Below the pieces are notes generated by a model that was given only the letters and a program-made list of their open reading frames with translations, had not been told where the DNA came from and did not search any database. Below are positions 35,585 to 46,385 of a stretch of 64,000 bases of DNA, in pieces (the first letter of the stretch is position 1; each line of letters starts with the position of its first letter). Location: the NCBI GenBank assembly GCA_028583405.1, contig JAPTMU010000048.1:62001-126000 (forward strand), written 5' to 3'. The translations under genes and the position numbers were made by a program. This DNA is from Pogonophryne albipinna (Eukaryota > Chordata > Actinopteri > Perciformes > Artedidraconidae).

Positions 35585-36331
35585 CAGGGATGGGCAAATG
35601 GTGGCCCGGGGGCATAATTTATAAACAACGTAATTAATAAAAAAAAAAAAATTACTTACATACAACACATGGAATTTGTGTGTGTGTGTGTTCCAAGCAG
35701 AGTCCTGCACGGGTCTGATTTTAAGACCCGCTCCCGCCCCCCGCACATATTGCCAATTAGTTCCGCAACCCGACCCGACGGCACAAGATCCGCAACCCGA
35801 CCCCGCGTATATATGAGCAGTGAAAACGTGCAATTATTAACACACGCAGTTGCATATTTGTCTCAAAAAGCGTGGGATGTTGGTTATTTTCTCCATCTAG
35901 GAACCAAAAGCCTCCCAGACGTTGGATTTCGCTCTTGAGGAAGTGTTATTGAAAATGCTGTATTCTCCGCTAGAGAGCTTCACCTCAGCCATTTCGAATG
36001 TGGCGCGCTCAGCAGCAGACTGATGCGCTGCAGAGGTTATGATTATGCGCGGTCCCGCGGGGTAGAGGTCTGAGGATTTTAACATTAAACTACATTATTA
36101 TTATTTTAATATATTTATTGTGCAACACCCGCGACCCGACCCGCATCATCTTTGTTTTACCCAGAACCGAACCCGGAAAAAAGCGTTTGAAAAATACCAC
36201 CCGCGAATCACCTTTTTTGCGGGTCACCCGTCGGGTACCTGCAGGACTCTGGTTCCAAGTGAATCTGCGCCCCCTGGTGGCCAGTACATACATTATGTGG
36301 CCCCCACCACCATCCAAGTTGCCCATCCCTG
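35585..36331. mobile_element. hAT element (CAGGGATGGGCAA ends) carrying a nested hAT derivative
   Basis: The inverted ends CAGGGATGGGCAA and TTGCCCATCCCTG are flanked by a perfect 8-bp duplication GTGTAGAC (35577-35584 and 36332-36339). Without its nested insert (35698-36251) it would be about 185 bp, with GTGGCCC phrases near both ends. Confidence 0.93.
35698..36251. mobile_element. hAT deletion derivative, family B copy 2 (nested)
   Basis: The ends CAGAGTCCTGCA and TGCAGGACTCTG are flanked by a perfect 8-bp duplication GTTCCAAG (35690-35697 and 36252-36259). The interior matches copy 1 at 9355-9869, including the minus-strand MAEVKLSSGEYSIFNNTSSR start (about 36004-35915). This copy keeps internal CCCGACCCG stretches that copy 1 has partly lost. 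Confidence 0.93.
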
Positions 36332-36628
36332 GTGTAGACCAAACAAGCTCTATTCATTTTGGGGGATTTTGCCATATTTGTGTGCGACCTCCTTGCTGAG
36401 CATCACTGAAGTTAATACTAGTTGTTAAAAAAACAGTAAACGTTATTAGCTGTATAAAGGACGTTTAAAGTTTACATTGTATTTTTGGCTGTTGCTATTA
36501 ACTTAACTGACACATTTCTATAGTATACTATTCTTTATATGGTGAAATGGATATAATACAGTCAGATTCAGATTTGAATCTAACTGTGACTAAGTATGTA
36601 GTAAGTGATGTCTCTGTAGTGCACTCAC

Positions 36629-36740
36629 CAGAGTTTGCAGAGGCTGTGTTGTTGAGAAGAAGCTGCTGGATTCAGTTCTTCAAAGAAACAGAGACGCTGT
36701 TTCAGTGTTGCTCCTCCTCTCAGTGTAGCTCTGTGAGTGA
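36629..36740 (-). other. Probable non-coding 5' exon of a TRIM copy, cut by a MITE
   Basis: On the minus strand a purine/pyrimidine-mixed exon ends CAAACTCTG/GTGAGTGC, a strong donor. It is nearly identical to 39361-39550. The Harbinger MITE at 36741 interrupts its upstream part. No ORF is present, so it is inferred to be 5' UTR. Confidence 0.55.
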
Positions 36741-37440
36741 CGGCCCCTACACACGGCGGCGTGCGTTGCCGCTTGGCGGTGGGCGTGTCTTGAGCTTGGG
36801 GAGTTTACGCGAGCAACGCGACCAACAACCAATCATATGAATCTCTCCTGTCAATTGCATAAAAGGTTTTACATGTCACACTTTATATGATGAACATTTA
36901 TGACATTAATGCCTATGGTGCTATTTTACGCAACATTCCATGCTGGCTAAATACTGTCTGTCTGCTAGCTGTCCATTCAAACGAAGTACACTGGATATAA
37001 ACTCCCCAAACAGGCGAAAACCTACCAGTTTCACCCACTGTCTCTGCCTCCTCCCTCCATGCCTGGCTCCTCCGGTTTGTATCCCGGTAGGTGAACATGG
37101 ACTGATCATAAAGCACCGGGTGATTCCCTCCCGCTACGATTATTTTCTCCTCCATTTTTTGGCATATGAGGAAATGAACTGTGGTCTGGCTCTCCCAGCA
37201 TACACGCGGTTTGATTGGCTAGCGTTTGTACTGGCAGATTTGCATAAACAGGATTTGATTGGCTGACGCCTCTATTGAGGCGTCAAAAGTAGAACATTGC
37301 TCTACTTTTGCAGCGAGCACCGCGAGAAAAGCTACGCTTTGCTCCCACAATGCAGTTCGGCGAATCGTGACGTCACCCCATTCAAAGTGAATGGGCAGAA
37401 GCGTTGAAGCGGCAACGCACGCCGCCGTGTGTAGGGGCCG
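36741..37440. mobile_element. PIF/Harbinger MITE, family C copy 2
   Basis: Perfect ends CGGCCCCTACACACGGC and its inverse are flanked by the trinucleotide TGA (36738-36740 and 37441-37443). The paralogous locus at about 39535-39545 reads straight through with a single TGA, giving an empty-site confirmation. The interior shares ATTCAAAGTGAATGGGC and the CCACTGTCTCTGCCTCC block with copies 1 and 3. Confidence 0.95.
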
Positions 37441-37950
37441 TGAGGGTGTGTCACTCTCTGGGGAGGACATTAACTCAGATTTGTAACAAGTGGTTTACTT
37501 TGAGTCTATTCTTCTTCGTTGCTTGAAGTAAACAGCAACCAGACAAAAACAATTACAAACAGACATGAGAAAAGAGGTCAGAGGAAGATAATAAGAGCAT
37601 CCTGTGTGTTTTGATAAATGGGCTAAGCGCTCCCTTTACAGTCCCTCTACATCCCCACAGACCCTCTAATAACCAACTCACTGTTTCTCCTACATGTAAA
37701 GTCACCTTTCTACTGTTTTCCCTACTTTAATCCTATTTACTGATACAAATGTATAAAAGCAAAGATGGAAACCTTTTTTCTCCGGGCCACATTCAGGCTT
37801 CTCTGTGATTTTGAGTTTTCACAATTATTACAGTAAAATTCTTCTTTCAAATAACTTGTTTTCATTATTCAGATAGAGTAGCCCTTAATCACTTTTCACC
37901 ACTGGAAAATCCAATGTTTGTTTAATCAGAATAATGAATTAATGTCTACG
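37441..37950. repeat. Duplicated TRIM 5' flank, copy A
   Basis: About 510 bp from GAGGGTGTGTCACTCTCTGG to GAATTAATGTCTACG is almost identical to 39538-40050. It includes TTGATAAATGGGCTAAGCGC and TCTCCGGGCCACATTCAGG. It lies upstream (minus sense) of the probable 5' exon and may carry promoter sequence. Confidence 0.9.
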
Positions 37951-39060
37951 CAGTAGGGATGTGCATCTCGATACGTTGCCACGATACGATACATTAACGA
38001 TACATTTGAAACACCAGGCGATGCGATATGATACGATTCACCCCTGTTGCGATACAGTTCAATACGATTTGATTCAACATTATGCGATGCGATTCAACAC
38101 AATGCAAAATAATGATACTTCAATATGGTCCGACAGAGGACTTTTGTTTTATTCTTCATATGCAGCAAATCATAAATTAACAAAAAAGTGCTATCCATAT
38201 TTGGTACTGCACATCCCATCATGCAGTTTCTTTTTTACCTTAAAAAACTCTCCAGAGTAGGCTACAGTACAATTGTATAACACCTCACAGTTAAACGACT
38301 ATGACTATGACGTAGTATTGATTCGTGGCACCCAGAATGAACTTTTGTTATTTTCATGTCGATGGACACTGAATATTAAGTTTGAAAAGAGGATTCCTAA
38401 TATTGTTTGCCGAGACCAACATTAATGACCCATCAGCCTTTTAAAGTCTAATATCCCTGCACATGCAGCAATGACATTTCTGCTGCTGTCTTTGCAAAAC
38501 GAGTTAACAGTCACATCTTATCTGGATGAGTGCTGCAGAATACCGTTTTTATAAGGGATAAATGTGTGTGTAGTCTTTCATATTAATCATGATCGCTGGT
38601 AGATAGCCACAGAAGTCGTAACACATTTTCCCCTGAGCGGATCACAGCTCCACAGCTGAAGACTTCTCCACGCTGCTTTCAAACTGTGAGTAAACAACGT
38701 GTGCTTCACTTGGAGGCTGTCTGAAGGTGTACACAGGTCTCAGATGGACTTGGTATCACATTAAGAACGATATTCAGTGATAAGTCTGGCAACAATAGCT
38801 GGTTTAAATGATTTATTCGAGCTCGCAATGTTTTGAACAGACATCCCCATTCAACTCGTTTTTCTTTTTGTAGTCCTCGCTGTTCGCGTCCGGATATTGC
38901 CATCGTAACCACAACCTCACACACTGGTACTGAATGTGCATCAACATCTTCCTACCGAGCCAAATATACCAAAAGATGTATGTAAACGACAGAAGAAGCG
39001 ATCTAAATGTGTATTTCAGTCGAAGGCCACGCCCCCCACCTCTGTAAACCAGTTGATCGG
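37951..39060. other. Intergenic stretch with a MITE-like start
   Basis: At 37951 CAGTAGGGATGTGCATCTCG followed by many CGATACGAT phrases resembles a common fish hAT-type repeat; no matching right end or duplication is found. The rest, to 39060, shows no recognisable gene. Confidence 0.4.
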
Positions 39061-39360
39061 AAAACCAGTTAATCCGGAACACCGGATGTTGAAACACTGG
39101 AAATATGATCAGCTTTTCAAAGACAGACAGCAGTAACTACAGAGAAGTTTAGAAAGAAAGGGTTATAAATTAACGGCTGCTAACCCAAGTGTATAACAGT
39201 TAAATAAGTTGTACAATCTGTGCCTTTACAGACTACACAAAAAGAGACCTCCCAAACAATCTGAGCTAGGCTAGTTAGCTGTTAGCACGCCTGGGCTAAC
39301 TGCTGTTCCTGTTCTTCGTCTCGTGTTTAGTGAGGCGTTGTGTCTCTGTAGTGCACTCAC

Positions 39361-39550
39361 CAGTGTTTGCAGAGGTTCTGCTGTGTTGTGGAGAAGAAGC
39401 TGCTGGATTCAGTTGTTCAGAGAAACAGAGACGCTGTCTGGACCGAAGCTCTGCTCTCACTAACTTTCACTTTCGTTTCTGTGAAGTTGAAGCTCTCCTG
39501 TTTCAGTGTTGCTCCTCCTCTCAGTGTAGCTCTGTGAGTGAGGGTGTGTC
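39361..39550 (-). other. Probable non-coding 5' exon of a TRIM copy
   Basis: The minus-strand sequence ends CAAACACTG/GTGAGTGC and contains GTCTCTGTTTCTCTGAAC, matching 36629-36740. The coding exon that should follow (lower coordinates) is not found before the next remnant, so this copy has lost its coding part. Confidence 0.5.
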
Positions 39551-40050
39551 ACTCTCTGGGGAGGACATTAACTCAGATTTGTAACAAGAGGTTTACTTTG
39601 AGTCTATTCTTCTTCGTTGCTTGAAGTAAACAGCAACCAGACAAAAACAATTACAAACAGACATGAGAAAAGAGGTCAGAGGAAGATAATAAGAGCATCC
39701 TGTGTGTTTTGATAAATGGGCTAAGCGCTCCCTTTACAGTCCCTCTACATCCCCACAGACCCTCTAATAACCAACTCACTGTTTCTCCTACATGTAATGT
39801 CACCTTTCTACTGCTTTCCCTACTTTAATCCTATTTACTGATACAAATGTATAAAAGCAAAGATGGAAACCTTTTTTCTCCGGGCCACATTCAGGCTTCT
39901 CTGTGATTTTGAGTTTTCACAATTATTACAGTAAAATTCTCCTTTCAAATAACTTGTTTTCATTATTCAGATAGAGTAGCCCTTAATCACTTTTCACCAC
40001 TGGAAAATCCAATGTTTGTTTAATCAGAATAATGAATTAATGTCTACGAG
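39538..40050. repeat. Duplicated TRIM 5' flank, copy B
   Basis: This is the partner of 37441-37950, differing by only a few substitutions, and preserves the pre-insertion state of the Harbinger site. Upstream in plus sense, 39075-39245 resembles 25350-25520. Confidence 0.9.
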
Positions 40051-40119
40051 GGATTTGTAATGTCTCAATGTGTAGATATGTGAATTATAGGAGATTAAGA
40101 GTTTATTTAACTCATCAAA

Positions 40120-40460
40120 TCAGGTTTTATTTATATAGCACATTTTTTTAAACGATTTTTCGTCGAGCCAAAGTGCTCTACATATAATAATGACCTTACA
40201 GTAAGGACACTATACAGTAAATACAACAGCACAGTTTGTACAGAATATCAGTATGACAATACGACACCCTCTGTCCTTAGATCCTCTGTCCTCAGACCCT
40301 CTGTCCTTAGACCCTCTGTCCTTAGACCCTCACATCGTTCAAGGAAAAACTTCCAGAGAAAACCCACAGTTTAAAGGGAACATGGGAGAAACCTCAGGGA
40401 GAGCAACAGAGGAGGGATCCCTCTCTCAGGACGGACAGACGTGCAATAGATGCCGTGTGT
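40120..40460. repeat. LINE-tail-like interspersed repeat with a small tandem array
   Basis: The start TTTTATTTATATAGCACA is the hallmark 3' end of fish L2-type retroposons. At about 40265-40335 a 15-bp unit CCCTCTGTCCTTAGA is repeated about five times. The end has GAAAAACTTCCAGAGAAAAC, another common fish repeat phrase. No coding region is attached. Confidence 0.55.
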
Positions 40461-41347
40461 AAATCGAAGAGATAATACATTTTACAGCATATAGACCGAA
40501 TGTTAGGAAATGCATGTGTCTGTAATAAGAAGATGAATCCACGAGGATGTCAACAATCCTGTGGGCGCCATCAAGGAAGTAGTATGATGAGAGTCAGGCA
40601 GGACATGCATTCATGTCATTAGTTTCAGTATCAGACTGGTCATACAGTCATTTCTAAGAAGCGTGCATCAGGCTGCAGTTAGTTATAAAACCCACAGGGC
40701 TGCCATGAATTCATGGTAAATCTGTTCTTGTTTATTATATTTACTGCTGTGCATATATCTGAGATCAAGTCCTTTAAATGCAAATTATGTCATTGTCTTT
40801 ACACTTTGCATAATGCTAGGACTTCATCAGGTAGGACTTAACACCTTAATAGTTTATCTTCAAAGGGTCCTTTCTAGTCTTAATGGAGTCAAATCTCAGG
40901 TCCTCTTTTATTGCACAACACGTGGGTTAAAGCTCTTTGTGTTGGAAAGGCCAGCATTGCCATCTAGTGGAGTAAAGTGAGAGCTGCACAACAACGTCTG
41001 CTCACTCAGTCCCTTTCTCATTTCTCTAACTCCCCTCCTCGACTCCTATCCTCGTGTCTTAGTCCCGCCCACAGGAGATGCGAGCGGAGGAGTTGAGGAG
41101 GGGAACCGAGGAGAGAGGAGGGGAAGCAGCAGGAGGTTAGAGAAATGAGAACTCCTCTCCTCTGAGCGGTCATTTTAAATCGTCCGTTAATGATGACAGG
41201 AGGCACAGCAGCAACAACTGTGTTCATGATGACTTATACATTTACTTTTAATTCATTCACAGTGCGGTATAATGAGACAATAATAGGCTACAGATGCGGA
41301 CATATATACACACACACACACACACATATATTTATATAAATATATAC
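40461..41347. other. Intergenic stretch, nothing firmly recognised
   Basis: There is a purine-rich GGAGGAGTTGAGGAGGGG patch near 41080-41140 and a CA/TA run near 41308-41347. No gene is visible. Confidence 0.35.
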
Positions 41348-41806
41348 TGTAAGGGAATCTTCTGCAGCAATGGAGAGTCAGGACTCGAGGAGAGTTGGAG
41401 CTTTGATGTCAAACACTGATAGTTTATTACAAGTCAACGGCCGGAGAATTCATATCACAAGTCACAGCAGCAAAAGGTTCTGACTGCACGGGTGGGTTGT
41501 CATGTCAATTCTGCCCAGCCTATCTCTCGATAGACCTTTTAACTAGTTTACATCAGCATATTGGGGGAGGCGTAAACATCTGTGGAGCTACAGGAGATAT
41601 CCCCCAACTGGAAATACTCAATCACTTGTCGGTGGTGTTTAGAAGCCAGCGTTCTCAGTCGTAAACCCCTCTATCAGGCCATAAAACTGACACTTAAGTG
41701 CTGGAGCACATTCCTTAAAGGAGATAACAGAATATTGGTTGGTTATTAACGTCAACAGGCAATAAGGTTAAATATCTAGGAGTAAAGACAAAATTATTCC
41801 CTCACA
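41348..41806 (-). mobile_element. Solo LTR, family A copy 2
   Basis: It begins TGTAAGGGAA and ends ATTCCCTCACA, with a perfect 5-bp duplication TATAC (41343-41347 and 41807-41811). It shares GTCAAACACTG and ACGGCCGGAGA with copy 1 at 1616-2062. The minus-strand AATAAA near 41420 sets the orientation. Confidence 0.88.
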
Positions 41807-41811
41807 TATAC

Positions 41812-42850
41812 AATTTCAGATTCAAACAAGTATGAGAGCACTCTCATAATAACGTAACACTATCAGAGATATGACGTGTGGAGTTGCATACTGAACACAC
41901 CGTCTCAAACTCTCACTCATTGACGCTGCATTACTACTAATATAATGCGTTTAATGACCAACAAACATTAGAAGAATTGTTTAATAACATATCGTAATAG
42001 ATGCGCCATCGCCACGTCATCAGAGGACTTCAGAAGAAGACCCGCCCCCGTCGACGCCAACCAATAGATGAAGACTACTATATGATATAAATAAGGATTG
42101 TTATATCAATCTTGGACCTAGTCATAGTAACTAGGTATGTTATTGAATTACAGTTTCCAGATAATCGTCTCTTTGCTAATTATTACGTTAAGTGAGCTGA
42201 CGCCAAGCTCAGAGGAAATGCAATTATTATTATATCTATAATACAGTTAAGTGTTAGTTAATGTAAGGAAGAAATGTGCGTTCATGTGCAAACAGTTAAG
42301 TCTTTGTTAATTGGATAATTCATATCCTGCAAGACTCCTAAAGACGTCATGAGATGATGACCTTTCCACATCTAGAACATGTCCAAGTTTAGGAGACCTG
42401 ACAATGTGTGTGCGTTAAACATGTTTAGGGAACATGTTCGTGTGTCATTTAGAAAACGTATATCTGACCCTGTGTTTCTTGTATTCGTGGGAGCATTGCT
42501 GTATGAGTGCTTGAGAGCAGGACATGTTTCCCCGTTGTTGTTTGGTGGTGCGCCGCTAAATAATACTGATTGATTTCAACTATTTCTGTGTTTGTGTTTT
42601 ATTGATTCCTCTCTGTTTCATTCTTTCCTGTTGTGAGTGCTGGATTGCCACAACAGGATGTTTTAGAGAAATACGCTCTCTCTCATTCATTCTACCGCAG
42701 ACAGCAAACCGCCCTAAGTGGACTGTGGACATTGAATTTCAGAACCTCAGCTGTGTTCCCTTGTAAAACATACTATATCATTGCTTTAATAAATACTGTT
42801 ATTACTTACGAGAAACTTCCTGGTCTACTTTTGACTGAAAGAACACTACA
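41812..42850 (+). mobile_element. LTR-like sequence abutting the faap24 exon duplicate (tentative)
   Basis: A CCAAT box and a TGATATAAATAAGG box near 42060-42095, an AATAAA at about 42788 and an end in ACTACA at 42850 are laid out like the U3-R-U5 of a plus-strand LTR. TTGGACC and TTACAGTTTCCAGATA are shared with the probable LTR at 28091-28929. The left boundary is not clear, and the right end coincides with the edge of the duplicated faap24 segment. Confidence 0.4.
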
Positions 42851-43140
42851 GTGATATGTGTCCCTCCTGTTGTACAGACCAGCAGCAGTTTCCAGGAGCT
42901 GGTGCTGGTGGAGAAGACGCGCCTCAGTGAGCAGAACTTCTCCGCCGTGCAGAAGTTTGTTGTGTTGGACCTGGGTTTGACTCTGCTGCCGGTCAGCGGG
43001 CAGACCGAGGCCTCGCAGCTCATCAGTCAGATCGTGAGTCAGAGTTACCTTTTATCTTTTCATAGGATCCCAATCAGCACTAGCTATCCTACCTGGGGTC
43101 CACACACACTTACAGTCAAACACACATTTACACATGACAG
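42844..43140 (+). pseudogene. Duplicated faap24 exon 3 with flanking intron
   Basis: The exon (42878-43033, 156 bp) reads SSSFQELVLVEKTRLSEQNF and on to SQI with intact TTGTACAG acceptor and GTGAGTC donor. It is almost identical to 12754-12909, and the following intron matches to about 43140. Exons 1, 2 and 4 are absent nearby, so it cannot make FAAP24. Because introns are retained it is a DNA-level duplicate, not a retrocopy. Confidence 0.95.
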
Positions 43141-43261
43141 CCACATGAACACAACATGTGATAATCATGTATGGACGTAAAACACAGAATGACCAAAAAC
43201 TGATTAAGCCAAACACGAACAATTCCTCAAAAATGAATAACACACTTCTGCTACAAATGAA

Positions 43262-43680
43262 TATTAGTATTCAATGTTTAGTTCAGATTAGCTCCACGTC
43301 AGAAATGAGCATGCTTGTCATATGTCTCTCTCCATAGAGGCTGAATCATCATGTTAATCACATAGCTATCATCTGCCTCAAACAGTCCTGATGCTCTTCT
43401 AGGTAATCACACATCCTGTCATGTTCACAGCTACAGTTGGGACACCTTTGTTAGCATGTTACTCTCATGTTGGAACAGGACATTCAGTGTTATCCCAACA
43501 CTGTGTTTCCTCCCATGTGTGTGTGGTGTACTGGGCGGTGATGAAGTCGTGGTGTCGGGTGCTGGTTGAGTCCATCATCATGGACTCAGAGTTACACAGT
43601 CACAAGATGGAGGAATATAAAGCAGTATTCAATGTTTAGTTCAGATTAGCTCCACGTCAGAAATGAGCATGCTTGTGTAG
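43262..43680 (+). repeat. Duplicated faap24 intron 3 segments
   Basis: 43262-43500 matches 17362-17600, and 43590-43680 matches 17333-17412 again, so the duplicate contains an internal tandem repetition of the block starting TATTCAATGTTTA. The order is exon 3, intron 3 start, intron 3 end, with the transposon-filled middle of the intron missing. Confidence 0.8.
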
Positions 43681-43689
43681 GGCTAACTG

Positions 43690-46078
43690 ATACTTGGCCT
43701 TAGTAACATTATGTCCACTTTTTCCTCCTTTAGGTATCTTAATTCCTTGGAGGGTTTTAAAGTAGACTACTTTGACATTTTGGTAAGTCTGGTGGGTCAC
43801 CTGTGCTTCCCATACTGTTACCTTTGTAGTTATCATTGCAACAAGGAGGCCTAATATTCTTGCCATTGATGCTCGGAAGGTATGAAGGTATGAATTTCCT
43901 CCTTTTCCTCCTGTGTTTCTTTAGTAAAGGTCAATTGCTATAATCTATTTGTTCCCCTCCAGTTTGGGCTAGGGCCTCTTCTTCACTCCCCCCCCCCCCC
44001 CTTCCATCCTTGTTCCTGTTGAACACAAGAGGGGAGGGGTTAGTTTTTCTTAACCTGGCGTTCCTCTTTTCTGCCCTTTCTTCTTCGTGGAGGAGTTAAC
44101 ATCTTATGAGTCCTAGTTTCCCTTTCCTTGGTTGAATCCCATTCATCAAGGCTAGTGTTTCCCATGCGTAATGCTTGGGTGATTGTTTTACCTAGTGTTT
44201 GGTGGCCTATAATAAACTTCAATCTTTCATTCTATGATACTTCCTCCCTTGGAAGTGTTTCAACTTCAGATTTTCATCTAGAGTTCCCTTCTTCCCAAGG
44301 GCGGTCTCCCTTCCCTCGTTGCCCCTGATTTGGTATGTCCTGTTGATTCCAGGTGGGTCATGCTTAGGTCAGAGGTGTTTGTTCTCAAGGTTTTTTATTT
44401 GACTTTGGTTCGTTTTTGGCATGTTATATAATATTATATTATTCTAACCTGAGAGGAAGAACCACGCCCATTTTACACAGGGTAATTTCATTACCTTTTA
44501 TCATAACAATTTTATCCTTCGTTCGAGTGTTTAATCCCAACACCCTGGTTTTTCAGGCCTCTTGTTACCCATACTTTCTGACCTACCGTTAGGTCATTCG
44601 TGGGTATTTGTGGTACCCTACTCGGGTCCTTAGTGATTCGTTTTTCCATGCTAATGTGTTCATTTAATAGCAATAGATTATTCGGATCGTCCCAGTGACG
44701 TACGTCATTTGCCCGAATCTCCTACGGAATCGTCGTTGAAGTTGATGATGATGATGATTGTAAAGCACGTTTGAATGTTGCATGTGACGATTGTAAAATT
44801 CGTAGTAAAGTCGTCCCATTTCTTCCATTTCGTTTCGACAGAGCAAAACCAAAACGAGTAGCGCTTCAATACAATCGGCCATTGTTGTTGCTATCAATGT
44901 GAGGGGATTCCGCGCGGTTTGGCTTTATGAGGCAGGCACGTAAACGGTTACGTCATGAAGCAAACGATGATGCAATGACGCAGCACCACCCGGGCTCTGG
45001 GCGGTGTGAACAGAGCGGGGGCTGAAAAGAAAAACCGGTTCCGATCCAGAAAAGCTCTAGCACGGAGCTAGAACGGGAAAAGCGTTGGTGTGAAAGGGGC
45101 ATTATTCTCCGTGGTTCTAAACTTTACTTTAGCGTCTGTGAGCATAATTCCCCATTTTCCCCATCTAGAGGCTAATGCTTTACTACCCTCTGTAGTGTGT
45201 TTTGAGGCCTCTGCTATAATCAGGGTGTCTGTCACAAACAATACTGATTCTGGGGCCCCAAAATTGACCAACATTGGGTAATGTCTTGAACATAGTCCTA
45301 ATTCCCTCTCTACATCTGGGTACCTACGGTCCTACGGTCCTATGATTTTCCGGAGGTGCCGGGGTTGGCGGGGGTGGTGGTGGTGGAGGTGCTGGTGGGG
45401 TTTCAGGTGGGCCGCTTGGTAGGTTTGCGTTTCCCTCAGGGATGTTTCCCGTTGAAATTCCCTCTTGGGGTGTTCTTGGGACCCCTATTGGTCGGAGCAG
45501 TGATCGCCCTATTGGCCCTAATGCCCTTATTGGACTCTCAGCCCCTCCTGTTACTACTACTCTGCTTCCTCTTAACATGTTTGTTAAGAGTGAGTATGGA
45601 CTTAAACTTTCCTGGCTATGACTTGGTATTTGCTGGGCCATTTCTGGACCCAGACGGTTTATTAGAGACAGCCTCGCTGTGGTAAATAACGGGGTTGGCC
45701 CAGGCCTCCACCCTGGGTTTGTTAGCCCTATTAGATTTTCGCTCCTTGGTGCTGGATCTATTGGTGTGAACCCTTGGTTTATCCCTGGCTATGAATTGTA
45801 CGGGGGTGGCCTTGCTGTCGGGGCTACACTTTTACGTTTTGGATATCCCATAAAAGATCATCCATAAGAAGTGCTAGTTGTGGGTCGAATTCCCTTACAT
45901 CTATGTTTAGGCCTGACTCCAGGAAGTACTGCTTGTACTGTCCTGAAAGGAGCCAGCCTTATGCTGCCCTTGCGTACCCTTCGTTTTTGTGATAGCGTTG
46001 TCTATTTTTTAACCCATATTATAGACCCGTTATCTGGTTTAGATATGGTTTGAACTGCTCGAACGTGCCCCACGTTGC
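43690..46078 (-). mobile_element. Foamy-like ERV remnant: leader and gag-like region
   Basis: On the minus strand the segment begins with a leader (CAACGTGGGGCACG at about 46060, then AGATAACGGGTCTA) matching the leader at 50.4-51.0 kb, but the LTR is replaced by MITE sequence at 46079. An ORF at 45641-45324 is proline-rich (PPETPPAPPPPPPPPTPAPP), as in some retroviral Gag proteins. Further short ORFs follow. No protease, reverse transcriptase or integrase motif is recognised. A GC-rich MITE-like patch lies at about 44880-45103 (ends GTTGGTGTGAAAGGGGC). It is an old, broken copy. Confidence 0.55.
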
Positions 46079-46385
46079 TTGTGTTTGAACGCTGTGTTTC
46101 TCGCGAACACGAACGCGCACATGACCAATGAGGGCACGAGATAAGTTTGTGCACAGATGGAAGGCTGACAGGCAGGTAGGCCATCCAGTTATTTTAGCCG
46201 GGCCGGCTCAGATGATTGGTCGTGCTTTTTACAGCGCCACAGCTTCCACAGATGACATTTTTGTATGGATTTTTTGTCAAAGCACTTAAGATATTCATTG
46301 CTATCGGAATGTTAAGAGCATTCCATGGAATATAACAAAAAGTGTATCTCGAGCCGGTTTCTCAAACTTACCTACCCTACCTTTA
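46079..46385. mobile_element. MITE fragment with CTTACCTACCCTACCTTTAA end
   Basis: The right end AAACTTACCTACCCTACC preceded by AGTGTATCTCGAGCCGGTTT is a very common fish repeat end. The other end is not found. The L2 tail begins immediately after it. Confidence 0.55.

Noticed and set aside
35585..36331. One single larger hAT element with complex ends
   Set aside because: Two independent pairs of inverted ends each have their own exact 8-bp duplication, which shows two insertions.
42878..43033. A processed retrocopy of FAAP24
   Set aside because: Introns flank the duplicated exon, there is no poly-A tract and the other exons are missing, so it is a DNA duplication.
45356..45685. A plus-strand 109-codon hydrophobic ORF
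   Set aside because: It is the complement of the proline-rich gag-like ORF of the minus-strand retrovirus remnant.
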